DNA of 64,000 bases from Cupriavidus necator N-1 (GCF_000219215.1 NC_015726.1:1736001-1800000), one strand, 5' to 3'. Positions 39,905-49,856 are shown, counted from the first letter of the stretch. Notes: generated by a model not told the origin, from the letters alone. Numbers and translations: made by a program.

Positions 39905-40861
39905 TCAGCGATGGCGCAGACGCGGATTGGCGACGATGCCGCACACATCGGCAAGCGTGACGAGGGTCAGGTACGCACAACAGAAGATCATGGCGCACAC
40001 CTGGACCACGGGCATGTCGCGCTGGGCGACGCTGTCGACCATCAGCTTGGCGATTCCCGGGTAGTTGAAGATGGTCTCGATGATGATGACGCCGCCAAGC
40101 AGGTAGGACAGGCTCAGCGCCACGGCATTGGCAATCGGGCCGATGGCGTTGGGCAGCGCGTGGAACAGCACCATGCGGGTCGCGGAAGCGCCCTTGAGCC
40201 GCACCATCTCGATGTAGGGCGCGTTGAGCTGGTCGATCACCGCGGCGCGGGTCATGCGCAGCATCTGCGCGACGATCACGCAGCACAGGCTCAGCACCGG
40301 CATGGCCAGCGAACGCAGGATCTTATCCCACGAATCGTCGGTGCCGATATAGGCGAGCGCGGGCAGCCAGCGCAGTTGGACCGCGAACAACAATACGGCC
40401 AGCGTGGCGACCAGGAACTCCGGCACCGAGACCACCGCCACCGCGCCGAGGCTGACGCCGCGGTCAAACCAGGTACCACGGTAGACCGCCGCCAGGATGC
40501 CGAGGCCGAGCGCCACCGGCACCGAGATCAGTGCGGTCAGGCCGGCCAGCAACAGCGATTGGGGCAGGCGGCTGCCAATGGCCTCCGACACCGGCTGACG
40601 GGTGACCAGCGACTCGCCGGCATTGCCGGTCACCATGCCGCCCAGCCAGTGCACGTAGCGCACGGGCGCGGGGACATCGAGGCCCATCTGGGTACGCAGC
40701 GCGGCCAGGGCCTCGGGTGTGGCGTCCTGGCCGAGCTGTTCCTGCGCGGCATCGCCGGGCAATACCGCGGTGATGGCGAAGACGATGGCCGAGACGGCCA
40801 GCAGCGAGATCAGCGCCAGTCCGACGCGCCGCGCCAGCAGACGCAAGATGAATGGGTTCAC
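39905..40861 (-). CDS. ABC transporter permease, DppB-like (GTG start)
   Basis: The 318-residue protein is the DppB/OppB-type partner: an N-terminal membrane segment (VGLALISLLAVSAIVFAIT), LPGDAAQEQLGQDATPEALAALRTQMGLD, then five more membrane segments and an EAA-like loop with YIEMVRLKGAS. The start is a GTG at 40861, preceded by AAAGGAG five bases upstream; an ATG further up lacks a site. It is the first gene of the minus-strand permease-permease-ATPase operon. Confidence 0.92.
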   Translation of the reverse strand: MNPFILRLLARRVGLALISLLAVSAIVFAITAVLPGDAAQEQLGQDATPEALAALRTQMGLDVPAPVRYVHWLGGMVTGNAGESLVTRQPVSEAIGSRLPQSLLLAGLTALISVPVALGLGILAAVYRGTWFDRGVSLGAVAVVSVPEFLVATLAVLLFAVQLRWLPALAYIGTDDSWDKILRSLAMPVLSLCCVIVAQMLRMTRAAVIDQLNAPYIEMVRLKGASATRMVLFHALPNAIGPIANAVALSLSYLLGGVIIIETIFNYPGIAKLMVDSVAQRDMPVVQVCAMIFCCAYLTLVTLADVCGIVANPRLRHR

Positions 40862-41550
40862 GGGGTCTCCTTTCTTAGTGGATAAATCAGGCCGCGAGTC
40901 GCAAGTGATCGACTGACGAATCACCCATCAGACGCCCGCAGGGATCTGGCAAAAAGCCGTGGATCCACTTCGGCTGCGGGGGGAACGTCTCGCGTTGCAA
41001 GATTCCGAAATCCGGTGGTGCAGGGCGCTCATGATCCGGGTTGATTCGTCTGGGCCGACAAAGCTCTCGAACGGCTTTTTCTCTGACAAGGCAATGACTC
41101 CTGGGACGGGGGCCAGGGTCTTTGTGGGATGCGACATTGAAGCATGTGCGCCCAAGCGCTTGGTGGGGTATTCCGGGCCATGACGGTAATAGCTGCGGTT
41201 TCATATGTCCCGTTTGGCATTGCATGCCGTGCGCTCAGCGCGCGTGCATGTGCACCGCAATATTCGTCGGGATTTACCCTGGGAGTGCGTCATCCTGGTG
41301 CGTGCGTGGATGCAGTAATTTTTTCCTATCAGATGCTGGCGTGTTCATCGCATCATGATTCCCCTTTTTCGCCCGGCGCTGCTACGACTGCGATGACATA
41401 CCCACGACCCCGCACGAGGTAGACGATATGGCAGTCCTGGCCGACGCGGACAATCTGCGCCGCGGCGAGCGCGGTGAGCGGCTCAGCGGTCTTGTCGACC
41501 GTGCGAAAGGAAACTGAAAAGATTGTGCGGCTCCATTCTGCTTCCAGGCA
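40862..41550. other. Long intergenic region upstream of the ABC operon
   Basis: The 689 bp separate the ABC permease gene from the response-regulator gene. Only short weak frames occur, for example a minus-strand frame at 40928-41137 reading MSHPTKTLAPVPGVIALSEK, which I do not recognise and cannot support. A TGCAAGATTC near 40999 recalls the first block of the 94-bp element, but the rest does not align well. Confidence 0.4.
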
Positions 41551-42207
41551 ATGAGCACCAAAACTACCGCTGTGATTGCCGACGATCATCCCGTGGTGCT
41601 CGCCGGACTGGCGCCGTACATGGCGCGTCAAGGCATTGACGTCATAGCCATCGCGGATAGCGTCAATGGGCTTCTCTCGGAACTCAAGAAGCATGCACTG
41701 CTACTGCCGGATATCGTGATCACCGGCTATGACTATGGCGGAGAGATCGACGGGTTGCGCTTGATCGAACGGTTACACCGGATGTACCCCAAGGTGAAGA
41801 TCGTGGTCTTCTCGGGGCAGCGTCCACACGGTCTGGTTCGTCAATTGCTGGCGAAAGGTGCCGACGCGTTTGTCGCAAAATCGATGGCCCTGCAGTTCGT
41901 GGCCGATGCATGCCAAACCGTCCTCTCAGGTGCGAAGTACATAGACCCGGACACTGAGGGGTTGTTGATTGCTCCGACCCGCCATTGCGAAGACAAGTGC
42001 GACGATCGTCTTAGCCCGCGCGAACGCGAGGTCCTTCGCCTTCTGGCGCAAGGCTATCCGCTGCAGGAGATTGCACGGAAATTCCAGCGCAGCGTCAAGA
42101 CGATCAGCGTCCAGAAGTGCTCGGCCATGAGCAAGCTCGGGCTGCGAAATGAAATAGAACTGGCGTTGTATCTGGTCAAGCACAGGCATGCGGTGATCCC
42201 GTCCTGA
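41551..42207 (+). CDS. Orphan LuxR/NarL-type response regulator with atypical receiver
   Basis: The 218-residue protein has a receiver domain (residues about 5-120) and a LuxR-type helix-turn-helix (LSPREREVLRLLAQGYPLQEIARKFQRSVKTIS, about 150-185). The acidic pair Asp11-Asp12 and the receiver lysine (VAKS) are kept. However the phosphoacceptor aspartate is missing: the segment reads DIVITGYDYGG, with Gly59 where the Asp should be. It resembles RcsB-type regulators. No sensor kinase is nearby. It may act without phosphorylation or be controlled by partner binding. Confidence 0.85.
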   Translation: MSTKTTAVIADDHPVVLAGLAPYMARQGIDVIAIADSVNGLLSELKKHALLLPDIVITGYDYGGEIDGLRLIERLHRMYPKVKIVVFSGQRPHGLVRQLLAKGADAFVAKSMALQFVADACQTVLSGAKYIDPDTEGLLIAPTRHCEDKCDDRLSPREREVLRLLAQGYPLQEIARKFQRSVKTISVQKCSAMSKLGLRNEIELALYLVKHRHAVIPS

Positions 42208-42244
42208 ATACAAGCGCTGCGGTGAGTAACCGCTGCAAAAAGAA

Positions 42245-42264
42245 GGGCTGCCCAAGGGCAGCCC
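42245..42264. terminator. Perfect hairpin between response regulator and porin
   Basis: GGGCTGCCC and GGGCAGCCC form a 9-bp stem with an AA loop. A T-tract follows only on the minus strand. It could end the regulator transcript weakly. The rest of 42208-42524 is AT-richer and probably contains the porin promoter. Confidence 0.5.
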
Positions 42265-42524
42265 CGGACGGGCTCTGCCGCAAAGCCATGGAAAGTGTCG
42301 ATATATGCTGATGACATACACGCGACAGCAGAGCTCTCGCACATCCTAGGCTGATAATTACTGAAAAAAAATAGGCGCTGGCCTAAAAAACGCTTTAGAT
42401 GTAATACCAACATCATGGCTCGAATACGGATTGTTAAGTCTTGCAGATTCAATGCAGAATCTGCTTCGCCCGAATTCGAACCGATGCGGATGGGCTACTT
42501 ACCATTCTTGGAGCAAATCATTTC

Positions 42525-43640
42525 ATGAAATTCAAACTGTCAGCCTTTGCGGCTGTTTTGCTGGTGGTCCCCAGCGCGTATGCGCAATCGAACGTCACGC
42601 TGTACGGTGTTGCTGATGTGGGTATTGAGTACCTGAACAAGGCTGTTGCTTCGACGGGTACCGTACCCGCCGGCGCCCAGGGCAACAATCTCTGGGCCCT
42701 GCAATCGGGCAACCAGTCCGGATCGCGCTGGGGATTGCGCGGCGTAGAAGACCTGGGCGGCGGCATGAAGGGCATCTTCCTGCTGGAAAGCGGCTTCAAC
42801 CTCGATACCGGCGCCTCGGGGCAGGGTGGTCGTCTCTTTGGTCGCGGCGCCTACGTCGGTCTGCAGAACCAGTGGGGCCAGCTGACCCTGGGCCGGCACA
42901 CGACCCCGTTCTATGACTTTGGCGTTACCTACGACCCGATGTCGATCGCGAGCCGCTATTCCATCGGTGCACAAGACCCGTTCATGGGCGGGGCGCGTGC
43001 CGACAACTCCGCCAAGTATATGGGGACGTTCGGCGGCCTGAGCGTGACTGGCCTGTATAGCTTCAACAACAACAACCAGGAGGTCGCGGGCAATTTCACC
43101 AACGGGCGTGAGTACTCGTTCGCTGTGAACTATGCTGTGGGCGGATTCGCCGTTGGCGCCATTTACGACCAGTCGAACCGGTCGGCCGCCACGGCTCTGT
43201 CGACCAATAGTCTGATCAGACGGGCCGCAGTCGCCGGGACATACACTTTCGGTCCTGCCAAGCTCTACGGCGGTTACCGATATGCCCACGCGTTCAACGG
43301 TGCCACCCTGCCTGGCGTTGCGCTGACCAACACAGTGTCGAACCTGGGTTGGGTTGGCGTTGGCTACCAGGTATCTCCGGCGCTGTCGGTCAGTGGCTCT
43401 GCGTACTACCAGAACCTGCGTCAGTCGAACGCCGGCAACCCGTGGCAGTTCGTGGCGCTGGTGGACTATGCACTGTCGAAGCGTACGGATCTTTACACCA
43501 CGGTTTCGTACGCACTGAACCGCGGCAAGTCGAACCTGGGGGTGAACGGTTTCAATGACCAGCTGGGTGCGAGCAGCGAAGCCGTGCAGCCGGGTGCAAA
43601 CCAGTTTGGCGCTGTCGTTGGCATCCGCCACAAGTTCTGA
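42525..43640 (+). CDS. Gram-negative trimeric porin
   Basis: The 371-residue outer-membrane protein has a 20-residue signal peptide ending SAYA, then QSNVTLYGVADVGIEYLNK, SRWGLRGVEDLGGGMKGIFLLESGFNLDTG and the PEFF-loop-like region typical of burkholderial porins. It ends in the classic terminal strand VVGIRHKF with C-terminal Phe. I chose the ATG at 42525 because the signal peptide starts there; the open frame extends 28 codons upstream. It stands alone with its own terminator and would pass small anions or nutrients. Confidence 0.95.
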   Translation: MKFKLSAFAAVLLVVPSAYAQSNVTLYGVADVGIEYLNKAVASTGTVPAGAQGNNLWALQSGNQSGSRWGLRGVEDLGGGMKGIFLLESGFNLDTGASGQGGRLFGRGAYVGLQNQWGQLTLGRHTTPFYDFGVTYDPMSIASRYSIGAQDPFMGGARADNSAKYMGTFGGLSVTGLYSFNNNNQEVAGNFTNGREYSFAVNYAVGGFAVGAIYDQSNRSAATALSTNSLIRRAAVAGTYTFGPAKLYGGYRYAHAFNGATLPGVALTNTVSNLGWVGVGYQVSPALSVSGSAYYQNLRQSNAGNPWQFVALVDYALSKRTDLYTTVSYALNRGKSNLGVNGFNDQLGASSEAVQPGANQFGAVVGIRHKF

Positions 43641-43660
43641 GCTTAAGTCCGTTAGTGCAG

Positions 43661-43684
43661 ACCCGGGGGCAACTCCGGGTTTTT
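43661..43684 (+). terminator. Rho-independent terminator of the porin gene
   Basis: ACCCGG and CCGGGT pair around GGGCAACT and are followed by TTTT. A second hairpin, GCCGTCCC with GGGACGGC, lies at 43726-43745 and is followed by TTT. Confidence 0.75.
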
Positions 43685-44080
43685 GATACAACTCCGCTCG
43701 GCTTCAGGGTTGCCAGGTTTGGAGCGCCGTCCCTCCCGGGACGGCTTTGCGTTGGCCGCCGGCCTCCGCATCATGCCAGCCACAGCGGCGCAGCGTCCGG
43801 CCTCCAACAGCGGGCGAGAAAACACCGGAAATTGCAAGTTCAGAGCGTATTCGGCAGCTTCTGCCAGCGCTGCGATGCGATACTTTATCCGGATCGCGGG
43901 CCTGCTCTCGCTGTTCATGGCGAGGAAATGCAAAGTACGTACCGCCATAGCCGACAGCCATCACTGTCGTGGGCTATGCCGAGCCCCTCGTCGCCATGCT
44001 GCCCTTCAGACATCGCCACTGGTGATACCAGACCCCTGGGTCATCGGTAGAAAATTTTCTAAACGCTCAGAGAAGTAGTC
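43685..44080. other. Intergenic region upstream of acs
   Basis: Apart from the second hairpin at 43726-43745 I find no gene or clear motif. The acs promoter should lie in the last 150 bp. Confidence 0.4.
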
Positions 44081-46063
44081 ATGTCCGATATTGCGCCCAT
44101 GAATCGGGAACCCGAGCTTTTCAATCCGTCCGCGCTGTTTGTCAACAACGCGAACATTTCCGGCATGGAAGGCTACCGGGCGATATGCGCCGCAGCCGAA
44201 GACGATTACGAAGGCTTCTGGGCCCGGCATGCACGCGACCTCATCACCTGGCATAAGCCGTTCACCAGGACGCTGAACGAGGAACACGCTCCGTTCTACC
44301 GTTGGTTCGAGGACGGTGAGCTCAACGTTTCGTACAACTGCCTGGACCGGAACCTGGCGAACGGCAATGCCGAAAAGACAGCGGTCGTCTTTGAGGCCGA
44401 CGACGGCCGTGTCACCCGAGTCACGTATGCGCAGCTGCACGCCAGGGTCTGTCAGTTTGCTAACGGCTTGCGGGCGCTTGGCATCGGGAAGGGTGATCGC
44501 GTGGTCATCTACATGCCGATGTCCATCGAAGGTATCGCCGCCATGCAGGCTTGCGCGCGCATCGGTGCGGTGCATTCCGTGGTCTTCGCCGGCTTCTCGG
44601 CCAGGTCCCTGCGCGAACGGATTATGGATGCTGGCGCGGTGGCAGTGATCACGGCCGACGAGCAGGTGCGTGGCGGCAAGCATCTGCCGTTGAAGTCGAT
44701 CGTCGATGAAGCCCTCTACTTGGGCGGTTGCGACACCGTGAACAACGTCATCGTTTACAAGCGCACGGGCGCCAGCATCGATCTCGTCTCCGGACGTGAC
44801 CTGTGGCTGCATGCGCTGACCGTCGACCAGCCCACCATCTGCGAACCGGAATGGGTCGAGGCCGAGCATCCGTTGTTTATCCTCTACACCTCGGGTTCTA
44901 CCGGCAAGCCCAAAGGGGTGCAGCATGCATGCGGTGGCTATCTGCTGTGGGCGATGCTGACGATGAAGTGGACGTTCGACATCAAGCCTTCCGACGTCTT
45001 CTGGTGCACGGCCGACATCGGCTGGATCACCGGCCACACCTACATCGCCTACGGCCCGCTTGCGGCGGGCGCGACCCAGGTCGTTTTCGAGGGTGTGCCG
45101 ACCTACCCCAACGCCGGCCGCTTCTGGGACATGGCCAGCAAGCATCAAACCACGATCTTCTATACCGCCCCGACGGCGATCCGCGCGCTGATAAAGGCTT
45201 GCGACAATGACCCGGAGCTGCATCCGAAGCAGTACGATCTGTCCAGCCTGCGCTTGCTTGGCACGGTAGGGGAGCCGATCAACCCGGAGGCGTGGATGTG
45301 GTACTACGACAACGTTGGCAATAGCAAATGCCCCATCGTCGACACCTTCTGGCAAACCGAAACCGGCGGGCACATGATTAGCCCGTTGCCTGGCGTGACG
45401 CCGTTGCTGCCGGGCTCCTGCACGCTGCCGTTGCCTGGAATCATGGCGGCGGTGGTCGATGAAGGCGGCAACGAACTGCCGCACGGGCAAGGCGGCATCC
45501 TGGTCTTCAAGCGCCCGTGGCCGTCCATGATCCGCACGGTCTGGGGCGATCCTGAGCGGTTCAAGGCAAGCTATTTCCCGCAGGAACTGGGCGGCAAGCT
45601 TTACCTGGCAGGTGACGGCGCGGTACGCAATGAATCGACCGGCTACTTCAGCATCACCGGTCGCATCGACGATGTGCTCAACGTTTCCGGTCACCGCATG
45701 GGCACCATGGAAATCGAATCGGTGCTGGTCGCCAACCCGCACGTCGCGGAGGCCGCCGTGGTGGGCAAGCCGGACGATACCACCGGGGAAGCCATCTGCG
45801 CCTATGTCATGCTGAAGGGCGCCCGGCCCCAGGGAGCCGAAGCGCAGCGGATCGCCAGGGAGTTGCGCGACTGGGTCGCCAGGGAGATCAGCCCTATCGC
45901 CAAGCCTAAGGAAATCCGTTTTGCCGACAACCTGCCCAAGACCCGTTCGGGCAAAGTGATGCGCCGGCTGCTCCGTGCCATTGCCAAGGGCGAACCGATC
46001 ACGCAAGACCTGTCTACTCTTGAGGATCCTGCGATCCTGGAGCAACTCAGGCAAGCGCAGTAA
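44081..46063 (+). CDS. acs: Acetyl-coenzyme A synthetase
   Basis: The 660-residue enzyme activates acetate to acetyl-CoA through acetyl-AMP. It has the adenylation core [14 protein letters not shown], the acetate-pocket region [24 protein letters not shown], the hinge [16 protein letters not shown] and the terminal [11 protein letters not shown]. Lys625 in that last motif is the lysine acetylated to switch the enzyme off in other bacteria. Length is normal. AGAGAAG lies before the ATG. A hairpin closes the unit. It would feed acetate released by the neighbouring catabolic genes into central metabolism. Confidence 0.96.
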   Translation: MSDIAPMNREPELFNPSALFVNNANISGMEGYRAICAAAEDDYEGFWARHARDLITWHKPFTRTLNEEHAPFYRWFEDGELNVSYNCLDRNLANGNAEKTAVVFEADDGRVTRVTYAQLHARVCQFANGLRALGIGKGDRVVIYMPMSIEGIAAMQACARIGAVHSVVFAGFSARSLRERIMDAGAVAVITADEQVRGGKHLPLKSIVDEALYLGGCDTVNNVIVYKRTGASIDLVSGRDLWLHALTVDQPTICEPEWVEAEHPLFILYTSGSTGKPKGVQHACGGYLLWAMLTMKWTFDIKPSDVFWCTADIGWITGHTYIAYGPLAAGATQVVFEGVPTYPNAGRFWDMASKHQTTIFYTAPTAIRALIKACDNDPELHPKQYDLSSLRLLGTVGEPINPEAWMWYYDNVGNSKCPIVDTFWQTETGGHMISPLPGVTPLLPGSCTLPLPGIMAAVVDEGGNELPHGQGGILVFKRPWPSMIRTVWGDPERFKASYFPQELGGKLYLAGDGAVRNESTGYFSITGRIDDVLNVSGHRMGTMEIESVLVANPHVAEAAVVGKPDDTTGEAICAYVMLKGARPQGAEAQRIARELRDWVAREISPIAKPKEIRFADNLPKTRSGKVMRRLLRAIAKGEPITQDLSTLEDPAILEQLRQAQ

Positions 46064-46072
46064 TCGGGCAAT

Positions 46073-46113
46073 TTGACCGGCGCTCCGCACACTGTGCGAG
46101 GCTGCCCGGTCAA
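46073..46113 (+). terminator. Nested palindrome after acs
   Basis: TTGACCGG and CCGGTCAA form the outer stem, and CGCACA/TGTGCG with a single-base turn form an inner one. CTTTTT follows 9 bases later. It may be a terminator or an attenuator before the small frames downstream. Confidence 0.5.
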
Positions 46114-46162
46114 TGCACATCTTTTTGGAAGACGACTATACAAGTGGGCCCAGGAGTTGATG

Positions 46163-46270
46163 ATGGAGATTGCGATCAAGGTCAGGCACTGCAACCATGA
46201 TCTGAAAATCGTTGAAATGCTGAACGCTGGCAACATCGAGCCCGACACGGAGGTTTGCAATGTCGCCTAA
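46163..46270 (+). CDS. Small frame of unknown function (35 aa)
   Basis: The frame reads MEIAIKVRHCNHDLKIVEML and on to a stop that overlaps the next gene's start by 11 bases. It has good codon use but no domain or clear ribosome site. It could be a leader peptide for the following gene. Confidence 0.3.
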   Translation: MEIAIKVRHCNHDLKIVEMLNAGNIEPDTEVCNVA

Positions 46271-46583
46271 GCGACGATGGACGGCAATGCGGCAGCGCTA
46301 CCCGTTGCTCGGTGAATTCGGGTACATCGACATGATGCTCAATTCATCCATGCATCCCAGGACTCAGCATCGCGTCCTGGACTGCGTCGAGGAACAGCGC
46401 GTATGGGAGCGGCCGGAATTGCCGGGCATCGGTATCACCCGTTTCGGTCGCTTCGAACATTCTTGCTGTGTCACGTTCGCAGGCGGCCGCCATCACGCCA
46501 TGTACTACGTGTGTCAGAATGGCCGCTATCGCATGGAAGAAGCGCCGGCATTTGTATCAGAATTCCATGCAGGCGATGAGTAG
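46260..46583 (+). CDS. Hypothetical protein (107 aa)
   Basis: The basic protein contains several cysteines and histidines (DCVEEQRVWERP, HSCCVTFAGGRHHAMYYVC). I do not recognise the family. The start overlaps the end of a 35-codon frame, which suggests coupling. Codon use fits the genome. It is isolated between acs and the convergent acetyltransferase gene. Confidence 0.45.
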   Translation: MSPKRRWTAMRQRYPLLGEFGYIDMMLNSSMHPRTQHRVLDCVEEQRVWERPELPGIGITRFGRFEHSCCVTFAGGRHHAMYYVCQNGRYRMEEAPAFVSEFHAGDE

Positions 46584-46741
46584 CCCACCTCATGCTGTCG
46601 GCAAGGCCGACAGACCCGGGTTCATGCGACCGGTCCAGTGGAGCATGTGGGTGATCCGCATCACCCGCGTTTTCAGCGTAATGCCCGCTTTGTAGGCCTT
46701 GAAGATAAACTCGCGACCACAAGAGGCGGGTTCGACGTGGC

Positions 46742-47599
46742 TCAGCAGAGCGCCTGGCTGATGATGGCAAACTGCTTGAGCGCGCCATCCGCCGTCGGTA
46801 CGCCATGACGCGCCATCGCCACCACGGTATCCACCTGCACCAGTCCCGCCTGCGCGAGCCAGTCCTGCAGGGCGCTCGTTCCCGTGACATCCACGCGCAC
46901 GAAAGACCCGGTGCAGGCGCCAGACCAGCAGGCAATCAAGGCTTTCGCGCGTTCGCTATCGGAGGCCACCACCGGCCCGATCGCATTGCCTCGCCCGAAG
47001 CGGCGCATGACCGAGAATCCGACCGCTTCCCCATTTCGCTCCAGCACCACCGTCTCACCCACGGCGAGCAATGACTTCAGCACTTCGCCGCGCGACATGC
47101 CGGTTGCGCGATTCCCGAGTTCGACGATCGTCTCGATATCGGCTGGCGCGAACGGACGCAGCGATTCTCCTGCGGCCAGTGCCACCGGGTCGACGGCATT
47201 CATCGTGCCCTGATGCTGATTGATGGTGCCCGTCGCGACGAAGCCGAGGCGCTCATACAGCGGCTGTCCGGCGGGGGTTGCGTTCAGCAGCGTGCAGCGG
47301 TCGCCAAGCGCTTCCAGCACCAGGCGCATCAACTCGCCGCCGATGCCCTTGCCTTGATGCGACGGCGACACGATGATCATCCCAAGCGATGCCTGCTGTC
47401 CCTGCTTCCAGTAAAGCCCGGTACCGATCACTACCCCGGCTTCCTCCGCGACGAAGCCAGTACCCAGACGAAGGATAAATTGCCAGTCTTCAGCACGATG
47501 CGGCCAGCGCAAGGATTGCGACAGTTCATATGCGGCGGGCACGTCCTCTTCGCTCATGGCGCGGTAGGTGACTGGAGCATGGGTTGCGTGGCTTGGCAT
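46742..47599 (-). CDS. GNAT acetyltransferase, double-domain (copy 1)
   Basis: The 285-residue protein has an N-terminal GNAT domain with acetyl-CoA-binding pattern SPSHQGKGIGGELMRLVLEALG and PLYERLGFVATG, and a C-terminal GNAT-like domain (FSVMRRFGRGNAIGPVVA) of the Acetyltransf_18 type. AAGGAAG before the ATG at 47599 supports this start over a longer frame. A homologue of similar length is at 54962-55849. Both lie in the catabolic region next to HAD, cupin or solute-binding genes. The acceptor substrate is unknown. Confidence 0.85.
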   Translation of the reverse strand: MPSHATHAPVTYRAMSEEDVPAAYELSQSLRWPHRAEDWQFILRLGTGFVAEEAGVVIGTGLYWKQGQQASLGMIIVSPSHQGKGIGGELMRLVLEALGDRCTLLNATPAGQPLYERLGFVATGTINQHQGTMNAVDPVALAAGESLRPFAPADIETIVELGNRATGMSRGEVLKSLLAVGETVVLERNGEAVGFSVMRRFGRGNAIGPVVASDSERAKALIACWSGACTGSFVRVDVTGTSALQDWLAQAGLVQVDTVVAMARHGVPTADGALKQFAIISQALC

Positions 47600-48111
47600 G
47601 GTGTCTTCCTTTTGAGTAAGCCGAATCTTCAACACGTCTGGCAGGACTACTGACTGAAGCCATCTTGCCACAGTGTCCGTCCCGCTTTACGGCGTCAATG
47701 CGATTCCACAGGTTCGTCTGGCAGCCGCCTTATCGCGCGGCGCTTATGCCGTTCGGCCGGCGCCAGACCGCACAAATTGCTACGCCCGCGCTCCGCCAAG
47801 GGGCTTACGGGATGCAGTCCGCTGTTCCGCACCATGGCATTGGCCGGCGCCCATGTCAGCAGCGACCTGTTCGGGATGCAGCAAATTATGCTGAACGGCA
47901 CGCCAAATGCCGCTGTTTCTATGCTTGGACACTGTCCGAACGCGATACTCCGGAGGCTCGATAGTGCTGTAATGCTGTTCAGGGCGTATGCGACGCGAGG
48001 GCGGACACGATCCATCTCGGGCAACGCCTGCGCCGAGAGAATTTTTCCTATTGAGGGCTTGCGCGGCTCATGGCTCATGCAGCGTAATCCTTGTTATCGC
48101 GAGAACAAGTC
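47600..48111. other. Divergent intergenic region
   Basis: The 512 bp between the GNAT and bicupin genes hold promoters for both. No gene, repeat or RNA could be supported here. Confidence 0.4.
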
Positions 48112-48864
48112 ATGTCAAGTTTGCTGCAGGGCGTCACCGAGCGCGCCACGCCGGCTACGTTTGTCGATTTGCGCGCGTTTGCGCAAGACCATTCCCTCGG
48201 TGTTCCCTTTACCGACGCTTCCGGGGAAGACGACTTCCTTTCCCGGCGTCGCATGCTGGACTTGCCACCGGGACCGGTAACGCTCGGCGTTATCACGCTG
48301 GACGGCGGGAGCGGGCTGGTCAAGGCACAGCCCGCGGATGAGTTCATCATCGTCTGCGAGGGCAAGCTGACACTGACCCAGCGGGATCGCACGGTCGTGC
48401 TGGGTCCGGACAACAGCGCTGTGCTGTTGCATGATGCCGAATTCGCTTGGTCGGCTGAATGCCCGGTGTCGATCCTGTTCATGCGCTACCAGTACAGCAG
48501 TCCTGGTGCGCGCGCGCTGCTGCCGATCGCGCAAGGGCCGGTACTGGAACCGTCCGGCGCGCCTGCGGCCGAGTTGCTGCTCACGCCGACCCCCGCTTGT
48601 CGCAACTACACGGACTATCGCTCCGAGGACGGGCAGTTCGTCTGCGGCACCTGGGATTCGACACCCTACCATCGCCGGGCGATGTTCTATCCCCACTACG
48701 AGCTGATGTACCTGTTGGAGGGCAGCGTGACGTTTGAAGATGAAACCGGCCGTAGCGGAACGTTTTCACGCGGCGATATCTTCCTGGTCGAACAGCATGC
48801 GCGGTGCAGCTGGGATAGCCGCGAGCAGGTCGCCAAGGTATATGCGATTTTCCGTCCGGCGTAG
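48112..48864 (+). CDS. Bicupin protein (DUF861/cupin_3 type)
   Basis: The 250-residue protein holds two cupin modules. The first (about 55-120) has AQPADEFIIVCEGKLTL; the second (about 170-245) has YPHYELMYLLEGSVTFEDE and FSRGDIFLVEQHARCSW. Related two-cupin enzymes include ureidoglycine aminohydrolase, but the expected metal-binding histidines are sparse here. I start at ATG 48112; a start seven codons earlier is possible. A terminator follows at 48921. It probably serves the same amino-compound pathway as the HAD and FAD genes. Confidence 0.75.
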   Translation: MSSLLQGVTERATPATFVDLRAFAQDHSLGVPFTDASGEDDFLSRRRMLDLPPGPVTLGVITLDGGSGLVKAQPADEFIIVCEGKLTLTQRDRTVVLGPDNSAVLLHDAEFAWSAECPVSILFMRYQYSSPGARALLPIAQGPVLEPSGAPAAELLLTPTPACRNYTDYRSEDGQFVCGTWDSTPYHRRAMFYPHYELMYLLEGSVTFEDETGRSGTFSRGDIFLVEQHARCSWDSREQVAKVYAIFRPA

Positions 48865-48920
48865 TTCGTACTGCGGGCCGTTGAGGTTCACTGGTGGTCT
48901 CCGCTTCACTGTGAAGCCTT

Positions 48921-48950
48921 GCCCGCAGGCAGTCATGCCTGTGGGCTTTT
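48921..48950 (+). terminator. Rho-independent terminator of the bicupin gene
   Basis: GCCCGCAGGC and GCCTGTGGGC form a 10-bp stem with one G-U, closed by AGTCAT and followed by TTTT. Confidence 0.75.
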
Positions 48951-49058
48951 CTCCATGGTGCCTCGGACCTGCCGCTTTGGATGCTGGCGCCGCGGTCGCG
49001 TCCATACGCGAACGGGGTAGGCGGCTTTTTGTGTGTTTCTTTCTAGCAGAGGTTCTTC

Positions 49059-49760
49059 ATGGCACTCAAAGACTTCAAGGTACTTACGTTCGACGTGGTT
49101 GGCACGCTGATCGACTTCGAGGGCGGAATGCTCGACTATCTTCGTCGCGCCGTTCCCGACAGCGCCATCAGCGATGAGGATTTCCTCGCCGCCTATCGCC
49201 GCACGCGCGCCGCAGACAAGACGATGTGGTATCCCGATGACCTGGAGCGTTGCTGGCACCTGATGGCGCAGAGCCTGAGCTTGCCCGATTCCGAAGAACT
49301 TGCACGCGGCCTGCGGGATTCCGTGGTCAACTGGAAGGCGTTTCCCGATTCGGTCGAGGCACTGAAGCGCCTGCGCAAGCATTTCAAGCTGGTGGCGATG
49401 ACCAACGCCCAGCGCTGGGCATTGACTCACTTCGAGAAGACACTGGACTTCCCGTTTGACGATACCGTCACCTGTGACGATGCCCTGACGGAAAAGCCCG
49501 ATCCGCAGTACTTCGCCTATGCGCGTGGCCGCTATGAGGCCAAATGGGGTTACAAGCAACAGGACAACCTGCATGTGGCGCAGAGCCAATACCATGACAT
49601 CGGCATTGCCAGAAAGCTCGGCCTGAAGACCTGCTGGATCGAGCGCCGTCATGCGCAGCCGGGTTTTGGCGGCACCATGGAAGTGCCGGAACTGACCAGG
49701 CCGGACTACCACTTCCATTCGCTGGCGCAACTGGCGGATGCGGTCGAGGACAACGAGTAA
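49059..49760 (+). CDS. HAD superfamily type II (haloacid dehalogenase-like) hydrolase
   Basis: The 233-residue protein has nucleophile Asp12 in TFDVVGTLIDF, motif II in MTNAQRW, motif III lysine in EKPDPQYF and a late VAQSQYHDIGIA loop. It belongs to the same group as the protein at 33295 but is clearly diverged from it. AGAGG precedes the ATG. The following cupin gene is 96 bp downstream on the same strand, so they may form one unit. Confidence 0.85.
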   Translation: MALKDFKVLTFDVVGTLIDFEGGMLDYLRRAVPDSAISDEDFLAAYRRTRAADKTMWYPDDLERCWHLMAQSLSLPDSEELARGLRDSVVNWKAFPDSVEALKRLRKHFKLVAMTNAQRWALTHFEKTLDFPFDDTVTCDDALTEKPDPQYFAYARGRYEAKWGYKQQDNLHVAQSQYHDIGIARKLGLKTCWIERRHAQPGFGGTMEVPELTRPDYHFHSLAQLADAVEDNE

Positions 49761-49856
49761 GGCGTTCTCGCGCCGGGGCGGTGTGCATGCGTGGCACCGC
49801 CCTTGTCCATCGCTTATCTTTCCCGCCTCGTTCCCGCTCTCACTGTTCTGACCTCC

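Noticed and set aside
37289..40885. A 1198-codon plus-strand frame through the ABC transporter operon
   Set aside because: It is the antisense shadow of the ATPase and permease genes. It is low in hydrophobic motifs and rich in H/R/D/Q.
40997..41045. Possible third copy of the 94-bp element (TGCAAGATTC near 40999)
   Set aside because: Only the first ten bases match well. The inverted repeat and the ATGCGGTAGCGC block are missing.
44006..46120. A 704-codon minus-strand frame opposite acs
   Set aside because: Shadow frame; the plus strand encodes a complete acetyl-CoA synthetase.
47672..48111. Frames of 100 to 170 codons between the GNAT and bicupin genes
   Set aside because: Codon use and composition are poor and no ribosome site or domain is present; they run into the bicupin gene in the wrong frame.
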